Assembly: GCF_025857195.1 (NCBI RefSeq)
Contig: NZ_CP109787.1
Location: 2,855,501 to 2,919,500 of the forward strand
DNA length: 64,000 bases
Direction: 5' to 3'
From: Leisingera thetidis
GTDB lineage: Bacteria; Pseudomonadota; Alphaproteobacteria; Rhodobacterales; Rhodobacteraceae
Positions 8,546 through 17,632 of this stretch are shown here, piece after piece (the stretch's first letter is position 1; the number at the start of each line of letters is the position of its first letter). The translations under genes were made by a program, and so were the position numbers. A model generated the notes under the pieces. That model was not told the DNA's origin. It saw only the letters and a list, made by a program, of their open reading frames with translations, and did no database searches.

Positions 8546-8554
8546 TGTGGATAA
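8546..8554 (-). promoter_or_regulatory. Perfect DnaA-box sequence overlapping a start codon
   Basis: TGTGGATAA is the exact complement of the DnaA box TTATCCACA. It lies in the nrdJ/DUF1489 intergenic region and includes the GTG start codon of the DUF1489 gene (8547). Ribonucleotide reductase genes are DnaA-regulated in some bacteria (E. coli nrdAB). A nine-base match can also arise by chance. Confidence 0.4.
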
Positions 8555-8978
8555 GCGCGTGAATCTGGTGAAGCTGTCGGTCGGCACCGAAAGCGTCGAA
8601 AGCCTGATAGCCTGGCAGGAGATGCGCCGCCGGGAACTGCCCGAGAGCCTGCCCCGCCACGTCACCCGCATGTGGCCCAAGCGCGAGGCCGAAATTCTCA
8701 ACGGCGGCTCGATCTACTGGGTGATCAAGGGGCTGATCCAATGCCGCCAGCGCATCCTGCGGCTGGACGAAGTGACGGGCGAAGACGGCATCCGCCGCTG
8801 CGCCATCGTGCTGGACCCGGAGCTGCACCGCACCCACACCGCGCCGAAACGCCCGTTCCAGGGCTGGCGGTATCTCAAGACTGACGAGTCGCCCGCCGAC
8901 CTGCCCGCAGGCAAGAATAAAGAAGAGCCGCTGCCGCTGGAACTGTCGCAGGCGCTGGCCGAAATCGGTGTGATCTGA
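8547..8978 (+). CDS. DUF1489 family protein
   Basis: A 143-residue cytosolic protein matching the DUF1489 family of alphaproteobacteria. The characteristic segments are NLVKLSVGTESVESL at the N-terminus, then TRMWPKREAEILNGGSIYWV, IKGLIQCRQRILRL and KRPFQGWRYL. It starts with GTG at 8547, as the frame has no ATG before the conserved NLVKL block. No biochemical function is established for the family that I know of. It is divergent from nrdJ, and the head-to-head arrangement suggests shared regulation at the intergenic region. Confidence 0.85.
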   Translation: MDKRVNLVKLSVGTESVESLIAWQEMRRRELPESLPRHVTRMWPKREAEILNGGSIYWVIKGLIQCRQRILRLDEVTGEDGIRRCAIVLDPELHRTHTAPKRPFQGWRYLKTDESPADLPAGKNKEEPLPLELSQALAEIGVI

Positions 8979-9029
8979 AACCCGGCCGCGGCTGACGGGA
9001 CAGGCGGCGCCCCGCCCGCCCCGCAGCAA

Positions 9030-9707
9030 TCACGTCAGCAGCGCCAGCAGCTCTTTCGCCGCCTCCTCCGAGGAGGCCGGATTCTGGCCGGTCACCAGGG
9101 TGCCGTCCACTTCCACATGCGGCCCCCAGTCATCGCCGCGGCGGAAATCGCCGCCCTTCTCCTTCAACATGTCCTCCAGCAGAAAGGGTACCACGCCGGT
9201 CAGGCCGACCGCCTCTTCCTCGCTGTTGCTGAAGCCGGTCACCCGCCGCCCCTTCACGAACGGCGCGCCGTTCTTGTCCCGCACATCGCGGAACACCGCT
9301 GGCGCATGGCAGACAGCGCCGACCGGCTTGCCCGCGGCTGCGAAATCCTCGATCAGCTTGCGGCTGTCCGCGCTGCCGGCCAGATCCCACATCGGTCCGT
9401 GGCCGCCGGGATAGAACACGGCATCAAACTGGCCTGCGTCGACGCTGGACAGTTTCAGCGTATTGGCCAGCGCCTGCTGCGCCGCGTCATCCTGCTTGAA
9501 CCGCCGGGTGGCCCCGGTCCGGGCATCTTCCGCGTCCGACTTCGGGTCCAGCGGCGGCTGGCCGCCCTTGGGCGAGGCCAGGGTCATGGCTGCACCGGCA
9601 TCGCGCAGCACATAATAGGGCGCGGCAAACTCCTCCAGCCAGAACCCGGTCTTCTCCCCGGTGTCCCCGAGCTGATCGTGCGATGTCAGAACCATCAGAA
9701 TTTTCAT
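9030..9707 (-). CDS. DJ-1/PfpI family protein, Hsp31/glyoxalase III-like
   Basis: A 225-residue class I glutamine-amidotransferase-fold protein. The nucleophile elbow is in KPVGAVCHAPAVF (Cys followed by His), with the upstream acidic residue in FYPGGHGPMWDL and the N-terminal EKTGFWLEEFAAPYYVL motif typical of the Hsp31-like branch. That branch acts on methylglyoxal (glyoxalase III activity) or as a stress chaperone/deglycase; the precise activity here is not shown. The start at 9707 has an AGGACAGG ribosome site; an in-frame 12-residue upstream extension lacks one. Transcribed away from DUF1489, convergent with it. Confidence 0.85.
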   Translation of the reverse strand: MKILMVLTSHDQLGDTGEKTGFWLEEFAAPYYVLRDAGAAMTLASPKGGQPPLDPKSDAEDARTGATRRFKQDDAAQQALANTLKLSSVDAGQFDAVFYPGGHGPMWDLAGSADSRKLIEDFAAAGKPVGAVCHAPAVFRDVRDKNGAPFVKGRRVTGFSNSEEEAVGLTGVVPFLLEDMLKEKGGDFRRGDDWGPHVEVDGTLVTGQNPASSEEAAKELLALLT

Positions 9708-9830
9708 AACCTGTCCTTTCGGCCGGAGTGTACCCCACCCCACCTATGGCGGATCGACAGGATTGAAACCCGGACGCCCTGCGAAAGGCCGTCCGGAGCC
9801 GCCATGCGCCGCAAACCGGCGGTCCGGCGC

Positions 9831-10529
9831 CTACTTGCGGTGTTCCAGCAGGTCCAGCAGCGTGTTCAGCGCCGCCTTTTCATGCGGGCCGTATTTCGCC
9901 ACCCGGCTGCGCCACAGGGTCGCCTGGGACTTCAGCACCAGCCCGTCCGCCAGCAGCTTCAGGTGGTTGGCGCGCAGGGTCTCCCCGGTCGAGGTGATGT
10001 CGGCGACCATCTCGGCGGTCTCGTTCTTCACCGTGCCTTCGGTGGCGCCCTGGCTGTCGACCAGCTGGTAATCCGCCACCCCCGCATCGGTCAGGAACTC
10101 GCGCACCAGCCGGTGGTACTTGGTGGCGATCCGCAGCCGGTGGCCGTGGTGCGCGCGAAACGCCGCGGCCGCCGCATCGAGGTCGTCCAGCGTGTCCACG
10201 TCGATCCAGAACTGCGGCACCGCCAGCACCAGGTCGGCATGGCCGAAGCCCAGCTCCGCCAGCTCCTCCACCTGCTGCTCGAAGCGCGGCAGCTTCTCCT
10301 GCACCAGATCGGTGCCGGTGACGCCCAGATGGATCCGCCCCGCCGCCAGCTCGCGCGGGATCTCCCCCGCCGACAGCAGCACCAGCTCCATGTTCGACAC
10401 GCCCTCGACCGCGCCGGCATATTCCCGGTCGGAGCCGGTGCGCGACAGCGTCACGCCGCACTTGGCAAACCAGTCAAAGGTCTTTTCCATCAGCCGCCCC
10501 TTGGACGGCACGCCCAGCTTCAGGGTCAT
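9831..10529 (-). CDS. hisG: ATP phosphoribosyltransferase, short form
   Basis: A 232-residue HisG of the short type, catalysing the first step of histidine synthesis (ATP + PRPP to phosphoribosyl-ATP). It begins KLGVPSKGRLMEKTF and has GVTGTDLVQEKLP and the PRPP-binding-like stretch TSTGETLRANHLK. The short form lacks the C-terminal regulatory domain and needs HisZ; hisZ lies directly upstream and overlaps by 4 bases, which supports translational coupling. Third gene of the hisS-hisZ-hisG operon. Confidence 0.95.
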   Translation of the reverse strand: MTLKLGVPSKGRLMEKTFDWFAKCGVTLSRTGSDREYAGAVEGVSNMELVLLSAGEIPRELAAGRIHLGVTGTDLVQEKLPRFEQQVEELAELGFGHADLVLAVPQFWIDVDTLDDLDAAAAAFRAHHGHRLRIATKYHRLVREFLTDAGVADYQLVDSQGATEGTVKNETAEMVADITSTGETLRANHLKLLADGLVLKSQATLWRSRVAKYGPHEKAALNTLLDLLEHRK

Positions 10530-11614
10530 TTGCGGGTCTCCTCAAGCTGCAGCATCAGGTCGGGGCGCAGCACGCCGCCGACCGCCGGGATTTCCTCGCC
10601 CTGCCCCAGCCGCCGGGTCAGCGCGTCATAGCGCCCGCCGCTGGCGACCGGCGGCAGATCGGGGCGCGCCTCGGCATAGAAGCCGAAGACGAACCCGTCG
10701 TAATACTCCATCGAGGTGCGCCCGTAGGAGGCCTCGAAATCGAGGTTGTCCACATCCACGCCGCGCGCCTTCATCGCCGCGGTGCGCGCATCCAGCCGGT
10801 CCAGCGCCGGAATGATCTGCGGCAGGTCCACCGCAATGTCGCGCATCTGTTCAATGGCATAAGGCACGGTTTCGCGCACCGCCATCAGCGCCTCCAGCGC
10901 CAGCAGCTCATGCTCGGCAACCGGCGGCGCCTTGGCATCCTCGCGCAAGGCATCCACCCGCGCCTGCACCTCTGCCGCGCGGCGCTTGCCCAGCTCCATT
11001 GCCGAGCCGGTCAGATCGCCCTCGGTCGACAGCAGCTTCTTGCGGCTTTCCGGCATCGGGGTCCGGCCCGCAAAGCGGTCCAGCAGAGAGCGGAACCGGC
11101 GCGGCCGCCAGATGTGGCGCATCAGCGCCGCCTTGCGCTTCTCCGTGGTGTTCAGCCCCTCGACCGCGGCCATCAGGATGCCGATGTCGCCGGTTGCCGC
11201 CCGCAAAGGCAGCCCGCGCACCTGCAGCGCAAACAGCGCAAACACCTCGGCATCCGCCGCCGCCGCATCGTTGCGCTCGAACACCTCGTAGCCGACCTGC
11301 AGATACTCATTGGGCCGGTCCGGGAAATGCTCCTGGCGGCGGAACACCTCGCCCGAATAGGTATAGCGCGCAGGCTCCGCCCCGTGGCGCATATGCGCCT
11401 CGACCACCGGCACGGTGAAATCCGGGCGCAGCATCTGCTCGCCGCGCAAGGCGTCCGAGGTCATATAGGCGCGCGCCCGGATGTCCTCGCCGTAAAGATC
11501 CAGCAGCGTATCGGCGGGCTGCAGCAGCGGCGTGTCCACCACCTGCGCGCCGGCAGCCTCGAAGCGGACCCGCAGCATCGCGGCGCGGGCCTGAATTTGC
11601 GAACGTACCGCCAT
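10526..11614 (-). CDS. hisZ: ATP phosphoribosyltransferase regulatory subunit
   Basis: A 362-residue paralogue of the histidyl-tRNA synthetase catalytic core without the anticodon-binding domain. Recognisable class II synthetase-like segments are the motif-2-like ARYTYSGEVFRRQEHF and the C-terminal ASGGRYDALTRRLGQGEEIP. HisZ partners short HisG into a hetero-octamer and provides histidine feedback inhibition. Its position only 2 bases after hisS, whose product is its ancestor family, and overlapping hisG, is a clear operon. The ATG at 11614 begins the conserved N-terminal helix. Confidence 0.93.
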   Translation of the reverse strand: MAVRSQIQARAAMLRVRFEAAGAQVVDTPLLQPADTLLDLYGEDIRARAYMTSDALRGEQMLRPDFTVPVVEAHMRHGAEPARYTYSGEVFRRQEHFPDRPNEYLQVGYEVFERNDAAAADAEVFALFALQVRGLPLRAATGDIGILMAAVEGLNTTEKRKAALMRHIWRPRRFRSLLDRFAGRTPMPESRKKLLSTEGDLTGSAMELGKRRAAEVQARVDALREDAKAPPVAEHELLALEALMAVRETVPYAIEQMRDIAVDLPQIIPALDRLDARTAAMKARGVDVDNLDFEASYGRTSMEYYDGFVFGFYAEARPDLPPVASGGRYDALTRRLGQGEEIPAVGGVLRPDLMLQLEETRK

Positions 11615-11616
11615 GA

Positions 11617-13116
11617 TCAGCCCTGCCCGTCGAGGATTTCACGCACCTTGGCGACCAGTTCCGCGCGCGGCACCTCGAACTGGCTGGGGCGTTCCTTCCA
11701 CTCTTCCAATGTGGCGTTCTCGGCGATCCTGGCGCCCAGGATCAGGTCCTTGATCTGCACCACGCCATTGGCCTTCTCGTCGCCGCCTTCGATCACCGCG
11801 ACCGGAGAATTGCGCTTGTCCGCATACTTCAGCTGGTTGCCGAAGTTCTTGGGATTGCCCAGGTAGACCTCGGCCCGGATGCCCGCATTGCGCAGCTCCG
11901 CCACCATCGCCTGGTAATCCGCCATCCGGTCGCGGTCCATCACGGTGACGACCACGGGACCAGTGGCCTCCGCCGTCAGCCGCCCCTTGGCATGCAGCGC
12001 CGCCAGCAGCCGGTCGACGCCGATGGAAACACCCACCGCAGGCACTTCCTGCCCGGTGAAACGCTTCACCAGCCCGTCATAGCGCCCGCCGCCCGCGACC
12101 GAGCCGAACTGCCGTTTGCGCCCCTTCTCGTCCAGGATCTCGAATGTCAGCTCTGCCTCGAACACCGGCCCGGTGTAATAGCCGAGGCCGCGCACCACCG
12201 AGGGGTCGATCTCGATCCGGTCCTTGCCATAGCCGCCCGCGGCCAGCAGCTCGCCGATCTGCTCCAGCTCGGCGATGCCGTCCTGGCCCACCGCACTGTC
12301 ACCGACCGCGGCGCGCAGGTTGGCGATGGTCCCGGCAGCCTCCGCTGCCTTGGAAGTCAGGAACGCCAGCACGGGTGCGGCCTGATCATCCGACAGGCCA
12401 ACCCCCTCGATGAAGGCGCCGGAAGCATCCAGCCGCCCCTTGGTCAAGAGCTCGCGTACGCCGGCCTCGCCCACCTTGTCGAACTTGTCGATGGTGCGCA
12501 GCACGTCATCGCGCTTGGTGTCGCCGTCGCCCAGGCCCATGGCCTCCAGCACGCCGTTCAGAACCTTGCGGTTGTTGACCCGCACCAGGTAGTCGCCGCG
12601 CGGAATGCCGACGGTCTCCAGCGTGTCCGACAGCATCGCGCAGATCTCGGCATCGGCGGCCATCGAGGCGGTGCCCACGGTATCCGCATCGCACTGGTAG
12701 AACTGGCGGAAGCGGCCCGGCCCCGGCTTCTCGTTGCGCCAGACCGGCCCCATCGCATAGCGGCGGTAGGGCGTCGGCAGGTCGTTGCGGTGCTGGGCAT
12801 AGACCCGCGCCAAGGGCGCCGTCAGGTCATAACGCAGCGCCATCCAGTCGCCCCCGGAATTTGAACTGCCGTCGTCCTCGGTTTCCTGCCAGGCAAACAC
12901 GCCCTCGTTCGGGCGGTCCACGTCGGGCAGGAATTTGCCCAGCGCTTCAACGGTTTCCACCGCCGAGCTTTCCAGCGCCTCGAACCCGTAATGATGATAC
13001 ACGCCCGCGATGGCCCGCAGCATCTCGCTGCGCTGGGTCACCTCCGCACCGAAATAGTCACGGAACCCCTTGGGCGTCTGCGCCTTGGGGCGGGGCTGTT
13101 TCTTCACTTTGGCCAT
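11617..13116 (-). CDS. hisS: Histidine--tRNA ligase
   Basis: A 499-residue class II aminoacyl-tRNA synthetase charging tRNA-His. N-terminal [13 protein letters not shown] leads into motif 1. Motif 2 is [20 protein letters not shown], the HisRS signature is [13 protein letters not shown], and motif 3 lies in [13 protein letters not shown]. The C-terminal anticodon-binding domain includes [19 protein letters not shown]. The start at 13116 follows a GAGGAGG ribosome site; a 10-codon in-frame extension upstream lacks support. First gene of the hisS-hisZ-hisG unit, coupling tRNA charging and histidine synthesis in one transcript. Confidence 0.95.
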   Translation of the reverse strand: MAKVKKQPRPKAQTPKGFRDYFGAEVTQRSEMLRAIAGVYHHYGFEALESSAVETVEALGKFLPDVDRPNEGVFAWQETEDDGSSNSGGDWMALRYDLTAPLARVYAQHRNDLPTPYRRYAMGPVWRNEKPGPGRFRQFYQCDADTVGTASMAADAEICAMLSDTLETVGIPRGDYLVRVNNRKVLNGVLEAMGLGDGDTKRDDVLRTIDKFDKVGEAGVRELLTKGRLDASGAFIEGVGLSDDQAAPVLAFLTSKAAEAAGTIANLRAAVGDSAVGQDGIAELEQIGELLAAGGYGKDRIEIDPSVVRGLGYYTGPVFEAELTFEILDEKGRKRQFGSVAGGGRYDGLVKRFTGQEVPAVGVSIGVDRLLAALHAKGRLTAEATGPVVVTVMDRDRMADYQAMVAELRNAGIRAEVYLGNPKNFGNQLKYADKRNSPVAVIEGGDEKANGVVQIKDLILGARIAENATLEEWKERPSQFEVPRAELVAKVREILDGQG

Positions 13117-13249
13117 GTTTGGCCTCCTCACGGGTAGCGGTTTCACTCGCGTGGCGGTCTAACGGATGCAAGCCGTGGCGGCAAGAAGGAGCCTCGGCGC
13201 GCGGTGACGCAGCAGCGGAAAAACCAGCCTTCCGCCCGGCCGCCAGGCC

Positions 13250-13307
13250 GGGCCGCGCCTGCCTGCCCCCCGGAGGCGCGATGCGCCCGCCCAGGCAGGC
13301 GCGGCCC
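13250..13307. repeat. Large GC-rich inverted repeat (16-bp arms)
   Basis: Arms GGGCCGCGCCTGCCTG (13250-13265) and its exact complement (13292-13307) flank a 26-base centre that itself contains GGCGC-GAT-GCGCC. It lies between hisS and slyX, which are divergent, so it cannot be a read-through terminator for either. It may be one of the palindromic intergenic elements recurring in this genome. Confidence 0.6.
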
Positions 13308-13386
13308 TCGTTTTTTGCCGGGAAACCATGGACCTTGTCCGCCAACGCACCTATTTAAGCGCATCCGCAATCAAAGGCCCCGAACC

Positions 13387-13581
13387 ATGCAGCATCTGGA
13401 AGAGCAAATCGCCCATCTGACCCGCAGCGTGGATGAGATGAGCGACGTGATCGCCCGCCAGCAGCAGGAGATCGACGTGCTGACCCGCCGCGTTGCCATG
13501 CTGATGCAGCGCGAAGCCACTCGCGAGCAGGACGGCACCGGCGGCGTGGTCTTCGGCGACGAACGCCCGCCGCATTACTGA
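13387..13581 (+). CDS. slyX: SlyX family protein
   Basis: A 64-residue coiled-coil protein of the SlyX family (HLEEQIAHLTRSVDEMSDVI followed by ARQQQEIDVLTRRVAML), ending with the usual GDERPPHY-type tail. The heptad pattern runs over nearly the whole length. Function is not established; SlyX was named from a locus next to slyD in enterobacteria. The ATG at 13387 begins the family-typical N-terminus; the longer frame upstream is not protein-like. Convergent with dnaE. Confidence 0.9.
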   Translation: MQHLEEQIAHLTRSVDEMSDVIARQQQEIDVLTRRVAMLMQREATREQDGTGGVVFGDERPPHY

Positions 13582-13599
13582 GGCCGGTTACGGGCGCAA

Positions 13600-13645
13600 C
13601 AAGAATTTTCCAAAAATTCTTGGCCAGATTTTTCTGAAAAATCTG
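13600..13645. terminator. Two tandem AT-rich hairpins between convergent slyX and dnaE
   Basis: The first hairpin is CAAGAATTTT-cca-AAAATTCTTG (13600-13622) and the second CAGATTTTT-ctg-AAAAATCTG (13625-13645). Both are perfect, and they are only two bases apart. Their T- and A-rich arms give U-tracts on either strand, so they could terminate slyX and dnaE transcripts bidirectionally. They contrast strongly with the GC-rich surroundings. Confidence 0.6.
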
Positions 13646-13760
13646 CCGCCTCTGCCCCGGCGCGCGCCCCGCGAACGGGCCTCCGGCGGCCCGTCGGCTG
13701 GCGCTTCGGCAGCTGTGCGCGGCAGTTTGCCCGGGTCCGGGGGAGAGCCGCCAGCCGCCC

Positions 13761-16700
13761 TCAGATCTCCTCCACGTCCATCACCCCGTCCAGCGACTTC
13801 AGCGCGCCCTTGATCTGCGGGTTGATCGGGAACGGCTGGCCCAGGTCCATCTCCACATCGCCGGGCAGGCCGGGATCCTGCAGGTACATATAGACCTCGC
13901 CGCGTGCCGCATTGCGGGCCGCCGCCTTGGCGTCCTCCAGCACCTGCGCCACGGTGCCGACGGCCGCCGCATCGTTCAGATAAACCCGCAGGGAACTGCG
14001 CCCGGCATCGGCAATCGCCGAATCCACCGGCCCGACCGAGCGCACCAGCAGCTTCAGCTGATCGCTCTCCATCGTCGCCTCGGCGGTGATCACCACCTTG
14101 GAGCCGGTCTCCAGGAATTCACGGGACTTCTCCAGCACTTCCGAGAACAGCGTGACCTCAAAGGCGCCCGAAGGGTCCGACAGCTGGGCAAAGGCAAAGC
14201 GGTTGCCGCGCGCCGACTTGCGCTCCTGCCGCCCGGCCACCACACCCGCCATCTTGGCAATGCAGGCGCCGCGCTCGGCCTTGGCGGTCACCTCGTCCAG
14301 CGTCATCACGTCCTTGCGCTTCAGCGCCGGCATGTAATCGTCCAGCGGATGCCCCGACAGGTAAAAGCCGATCGCCTTGAATTCCTCAGACAGACGCTCG
14401 GCCGGCAGCCAGTCCGGCACGTTCGGCAGCCGCGGCTCGGGCAGATCCTCGCCGGCCTCGCCGAACAGCGACACCTGGCTGGAATTGCGCTGGTCATGCA
14501 CCGCGGCCGAGTAGTCGACCAGCGCGCCAAGGCTCTCGAACACCCGGCGGCGGTTGCTGTCCAGCTGGTCAAAGGCCCCCGCCCGCGCCAGCATCTCCAG
14601 GGGCCGCTTGCCGACTTTCTTCAGGTTCACCCGGCGGGCAAAGTCGAAGACGTTGACAAAGGGCTTCTCGTAGTCCCCCTCCTTGCGCGCCTCAGCGACC
14701 AGCCGCATCACGTCGACACCGACGTTCTTCAGCGCGCCCAGCGCATAGACCAGCTCACCGTTCACCACGTTGAAGGTCGCCAGCGAGCGGTTGATGCAGG
14801 GCGGCACGTATTTCAGCCCCAACCCCTTCTTCACTTCCTCGAAGTAGACCGCCAGCTTGTCGGTCAGATGGATATCGCAGTTCATGACGCCGGCCATGAA
14901 CTCCACCGGGTGGTTCGCCTTGAGCCAGCCGGTCTGATAGCTGACCACCGCATAGGCCGCCGCGTGCGACTTGTTGAAGCCGTAGTTGGCGAATTTCTCC
15001 AGCAGGTCGAAGACCTCGGAGGCTTTCTTGGCCGGAACCCCGTTCTCCGCTGCGCCCTTTTCGAACTTCGGGCGTTCGGCGTCCATCGCCTCCTTGATCT
15101 TCTTGCCCATCGCCCGGCGCAAAAGGTCGGCGCCGCCAAGGGTGTAATTCGCCATCACCTGGGCGATCTGCATCACCTGTTCCTGATAGACGATGATGCC
15201 CTGGGTCTCTTCCAGGATATGGTCGATCAGCGGGTGAACCGATGTGATCTCGCGCTGGCCGTTCTTCACCTCGCAATAGACCGGAATGTTTTCCATCGGC
15301 CCCGGGCGGTACAGCGCCACCAGCGCCACGATGTCCTCGATGCAAGTGGGCTTCATGCGCTTCAGCGCATCCATCATGCCGGTGGATTCCACCTGGAACA
15401 CCGCCACCGTCTTGGCCCGGGAATAAAGGTCGTAGGTAACCTTGTCGTCCAGCGGAATGGCGTTGATCTGGTTCTCGGCGCCTTCCGGCGGATCATAAAG
15501 CTGGCTGCCGTCCGCGGCGATATGCAGGTCGCGCCCGGACTGGAAGATCAGGTCCATCGCGTTCTGGATCACCGTCAGGGTCTTCAGCCCGAGGAAGTCG
15601 AACTTCACCAGCCCGGCCTGCTCCACCCATTTCATGTTGAACTGGGTGGCCGGCATGTCGGAGCGCGGATCGCGGTAGAGCGGCACCAGCGCGTCCAGCG
15701 GCCTATCGCCGATCACCACCCCCGCCGCGTGGGTGCCGGCCGAGCGCAAGAGCCCCTCGACCTGCTGGCCGTAGGTCAGCAGCCGGTCCACCACCGGCTC
15801 GTTCTGGGCCTCCTCGCGCAGCCGCGGCTCTTCCTTCAGCGCATCGACGATCGACATCGGCTTCACGCCCTCGACCGGGATCAGCTTGGACAGCCGGTCC
15901 ACCTGGCCATAGGGCATCTGCAGGACCCGCCCCATGTCGCGCACCGCCGCCTTGGACAGGAGCGCGCCGAAGGTGATGATCTGCCCGACCTTGTCGCGGC
16001 CGTATTTCTCCTGCACGTATTTGATCACCTCCTCGCGGCGGTCCATGCAGAAGTCGATGTCAAAGTCCGGCATCGACACCCGTTCCGGGTTGAGGAAGCG
16101 TTCGAACAGCAGTGAATACCGCAGCGGGTCAAGGTCGGTAATTGTCAGCGCATAGGCCACCAGCGAGCCCGCGCCGGACCCCCGCCCCGGCCCCACCGGG
16201 ATGTCGTGGTCCTTGGCCCATTGGATAAAGTCCGCAACGATCAGGAAGTAGCCGGGGAACCCCATCCCCTCGATGATGCCCAGCTCGAAATCGAGCCGCG
16301 CCTGGTAGTCCTCGACGCTCACCGCATGCGGGATCACCGCCAGGCGCTTCTGCAGGCCCTCGTTGGCGATGCGGCGCAGTTCGGCCACCTCGTCATCGGC
16401 GAATTTCGGCAAGATCGGGTCACGCCGGTACGCCATGAAGGCACAGCGCCTGGCGATTTCCACCGTATTTTCAATCGCCTCCGGCAGGTCGGCAAACAGC
16501 GCCGCCATTTCCTCCTGGCTCTTGAAGTAATGCTGCGCGGTCAGCCGCCGGCGCGGCTCCGCCTGGTCGACATAGGCGCCCTCGGCGATGCAGATCATCG
16601 CGTCATGCGCCTCGTACATCTCCGTATTGGGGAAATAGACGTCATTGGTGGCCACCAGCGGCAGCTCCATCGCATAGGCCATCTCCACATGGCCGCGCTC

Positions 16701-17273
16701 GGTCTGCTGTTCCGCCTCCGGCTGGCCGTGCTCGCCCGGGTGGCGCTGCAGCTCCACATACAGCCGGTCCGGGAAAATCGTCTTCAGCCGCCGCATCAGC
16801 TCTTCCGCCGCCGGCCGCTGCCCCTGCTGCAAGAGCCGCCCGACCGGCCCGTCCGGCCCGCCGCTCAGGCAGATCACGCCGTCGGAATGCGCCGCGAGCT
16901 CCTCCAGCGTCACATGCGGCAGCTCGCCGCCCTGCCGCAGATACAGGCAGGAGTTCAGCTTCATCAGATGCTCGTATCCCGCCTCGTTCTGGGCCAGCAG
17001 CACCAGCGGCGCCGGCGGCTTGGGCCGCTCGCCCGGCGCCGGTTCCGTGAACCGCAGATCCACCTGGCAGCCAATTATCGGCTGCACCCCCGCACCGCTG
17101 GCCGACACGGAAAATTCCAGCGCCGAAAACAGGTTATTGGTATCGGTGACCGCAATCGCGGGCATGCCGTTTTTCCGGCACAGGTCCGGCAGCTTTTTCA
17201 GCCGCAAGGCCCCTTCCAACAGGGAATATTCGGTGTGGGTGCGCAGGTGGATGAATCGGGGAGAGCTTGTCAT
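13761..17273 (-). CDS. dnaE: DNA polymerase III subunit alpha
   Basis: The 1170-residue replicative polymerase subunit. The N-terminal PHP domain begins HLRTHTEYSLLEGALRLKKL. The polymerase active site has MPDFDIDFCMDRREEV (catalytic aspartates near 402-404) and the third Asp in KFDFLGLKTLTVI (near 557). The thumb/fingers region includes KKIKEAMDAERPKF, and SHAAAYAVVSYQTGWLKANH is conserved. An OB-fold region (KMAGVVAGRQERKSARGNRF) follows before the C-terminal tau-binding part. Length is typical for the DnaE1 type. Single gene, convergent with slyX; 359 bases separate its start from xdhA, which is divergent. Confidence 0.96.
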   Translation of the reverse strand: MTSSPRFIHLRTHTEYSLLEGALRLKKLPDLCRKNGMPAIAVTDTNNLFSALEFSVSASGAGVQPIIGCQVDLRFTEPAPGERPKPPAPLVLLAQNEAGYEHLMKLNSCLYLRQGGELPHVTLEELAAHSDGVICLSGGPDGPVGRLLQQGQRPAAEELMRRLKTIFPDRLYVELQRHPGEHGQPEAEQQTERGHVEMAYAMELPLVATNDVYFPNTEMYEAHDAMICIAEGAYVDQAEPRRRLTAQHYFKSQEEMAALFADLPEAIENTVEIARRCAFMAYRRDPILPKFADDEVAELRRIANEGLQKRLAVIPHAVSVEDYQARLDFELGIIEGMGFPGYFLIVADFIQWAKDHDIPVGPGRGSGAGSLVAYALTITDLDPLRYSLLFERFLNPERVSMPDFDIDFCMDRREEVIKYVQEKYGRDKVGQIITFGALLSKAAVRDMGRVLQMPYGQVDRLSKLIPVEGVKPMSIVDALKEEPRLREEAQNEPVVDRLLTYGQQVEGLLRSAGTHAAGVVIGDRPLDALVPLYRDPRSDMPATQFNMKWVEQAGLVKFDFLGLKTLTVIQNAMDLIFQSGRDLHIAADGSQLYDPPEGAENQINAIPLDDKVTYDLYSRAKTVAVFQVESTGMMDALKRMKPTCIEDIVALVALYRPGPMENIPVYCEVKNGQREITSVHPLIDHILEETQGIIVYQEQVMQIAQVMANYTLGGADLLRRAMGKKIKEAMDAERPKFEKGAAENGVPAKKASEVFDLLEKFANYGFNKSHAAAYAVVSYQTGWLKANHPVEFMAGVMNCDIHLTDKLAVYFEEVKKGLGLKYVPPCINRSLATFNVVNGELVYALGALKNVGVDVMRLVAEARKEGDYEKPFVNVFDFARRVNLKKVGKRPLEMLARAGAFDQLDSNRRRVFESLGALVDYSAAVHDQRNSSQVSLFGEAGEDLPEPRLPNVPDWLPAERLSEEFKAIGFYLSGHPLDDYMPALKRKDVMTLDEVTAKAERGACIAKMAGVVAGRQERKSARGNRFAFAQLSDPSGAFEVTLFSEVLEKSREFLETGSKVVITAEATMESDQLKLLVRSVGPVDSAIADAGRSSLRVYLNDAAAVGTVAQVLEDAKAAARNAARGEVYMYLQDPGLPGDVEMDLGQPFPINPQIKGALKSLDGVMDVEEI

Positions 17274-17632
17274 GCCGCCACGCTATCTTATTGCCGCGAC
17301 GCGGTGAAAGGGGGAACTGCGCCCCCATCACCCTTAAAAACCGTCATGGTGAGGCCTGCATTTTATCCGTTTTGTTGAAACTCTTTCTCCGGCAGAGCGC
17401 CGGGTGCTTTGAAAGGTGCAGATAAATCATAACAATATGAACGCCATACCCACGGCCGCCGCAACATTCTTGCGCATAAAATACTGCAGTGCGGCGGCGG
17501 TTTTCCTTGCTTTGACAAGGGGATGCTCCCTAGGCTGGTACCAGCAAGCAAAAAACAGCCCGCCTTTCCTTCTACGCCGCATCGAAGGAAGGCACATCGG
17601 GTCAACGGGGTAACGCGGCGGGTCTCGGAAAG
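17274..17632. other. Intergenic region between dnaE and xdhA (divergent)
   Basis: This 359-base region must hold both promoters. A perfect 12-bp palindrome GCTGGTACCAGC lies at 17534-17545, 88 bases before xdhA, just after a TTGACA at about 17513, and is a candidate operator for the purine operon. Short hydrophobic frames (for example a 16-codon frame on the minus strand near 17427-17477) are too weak to call. Confidence 0.4.
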
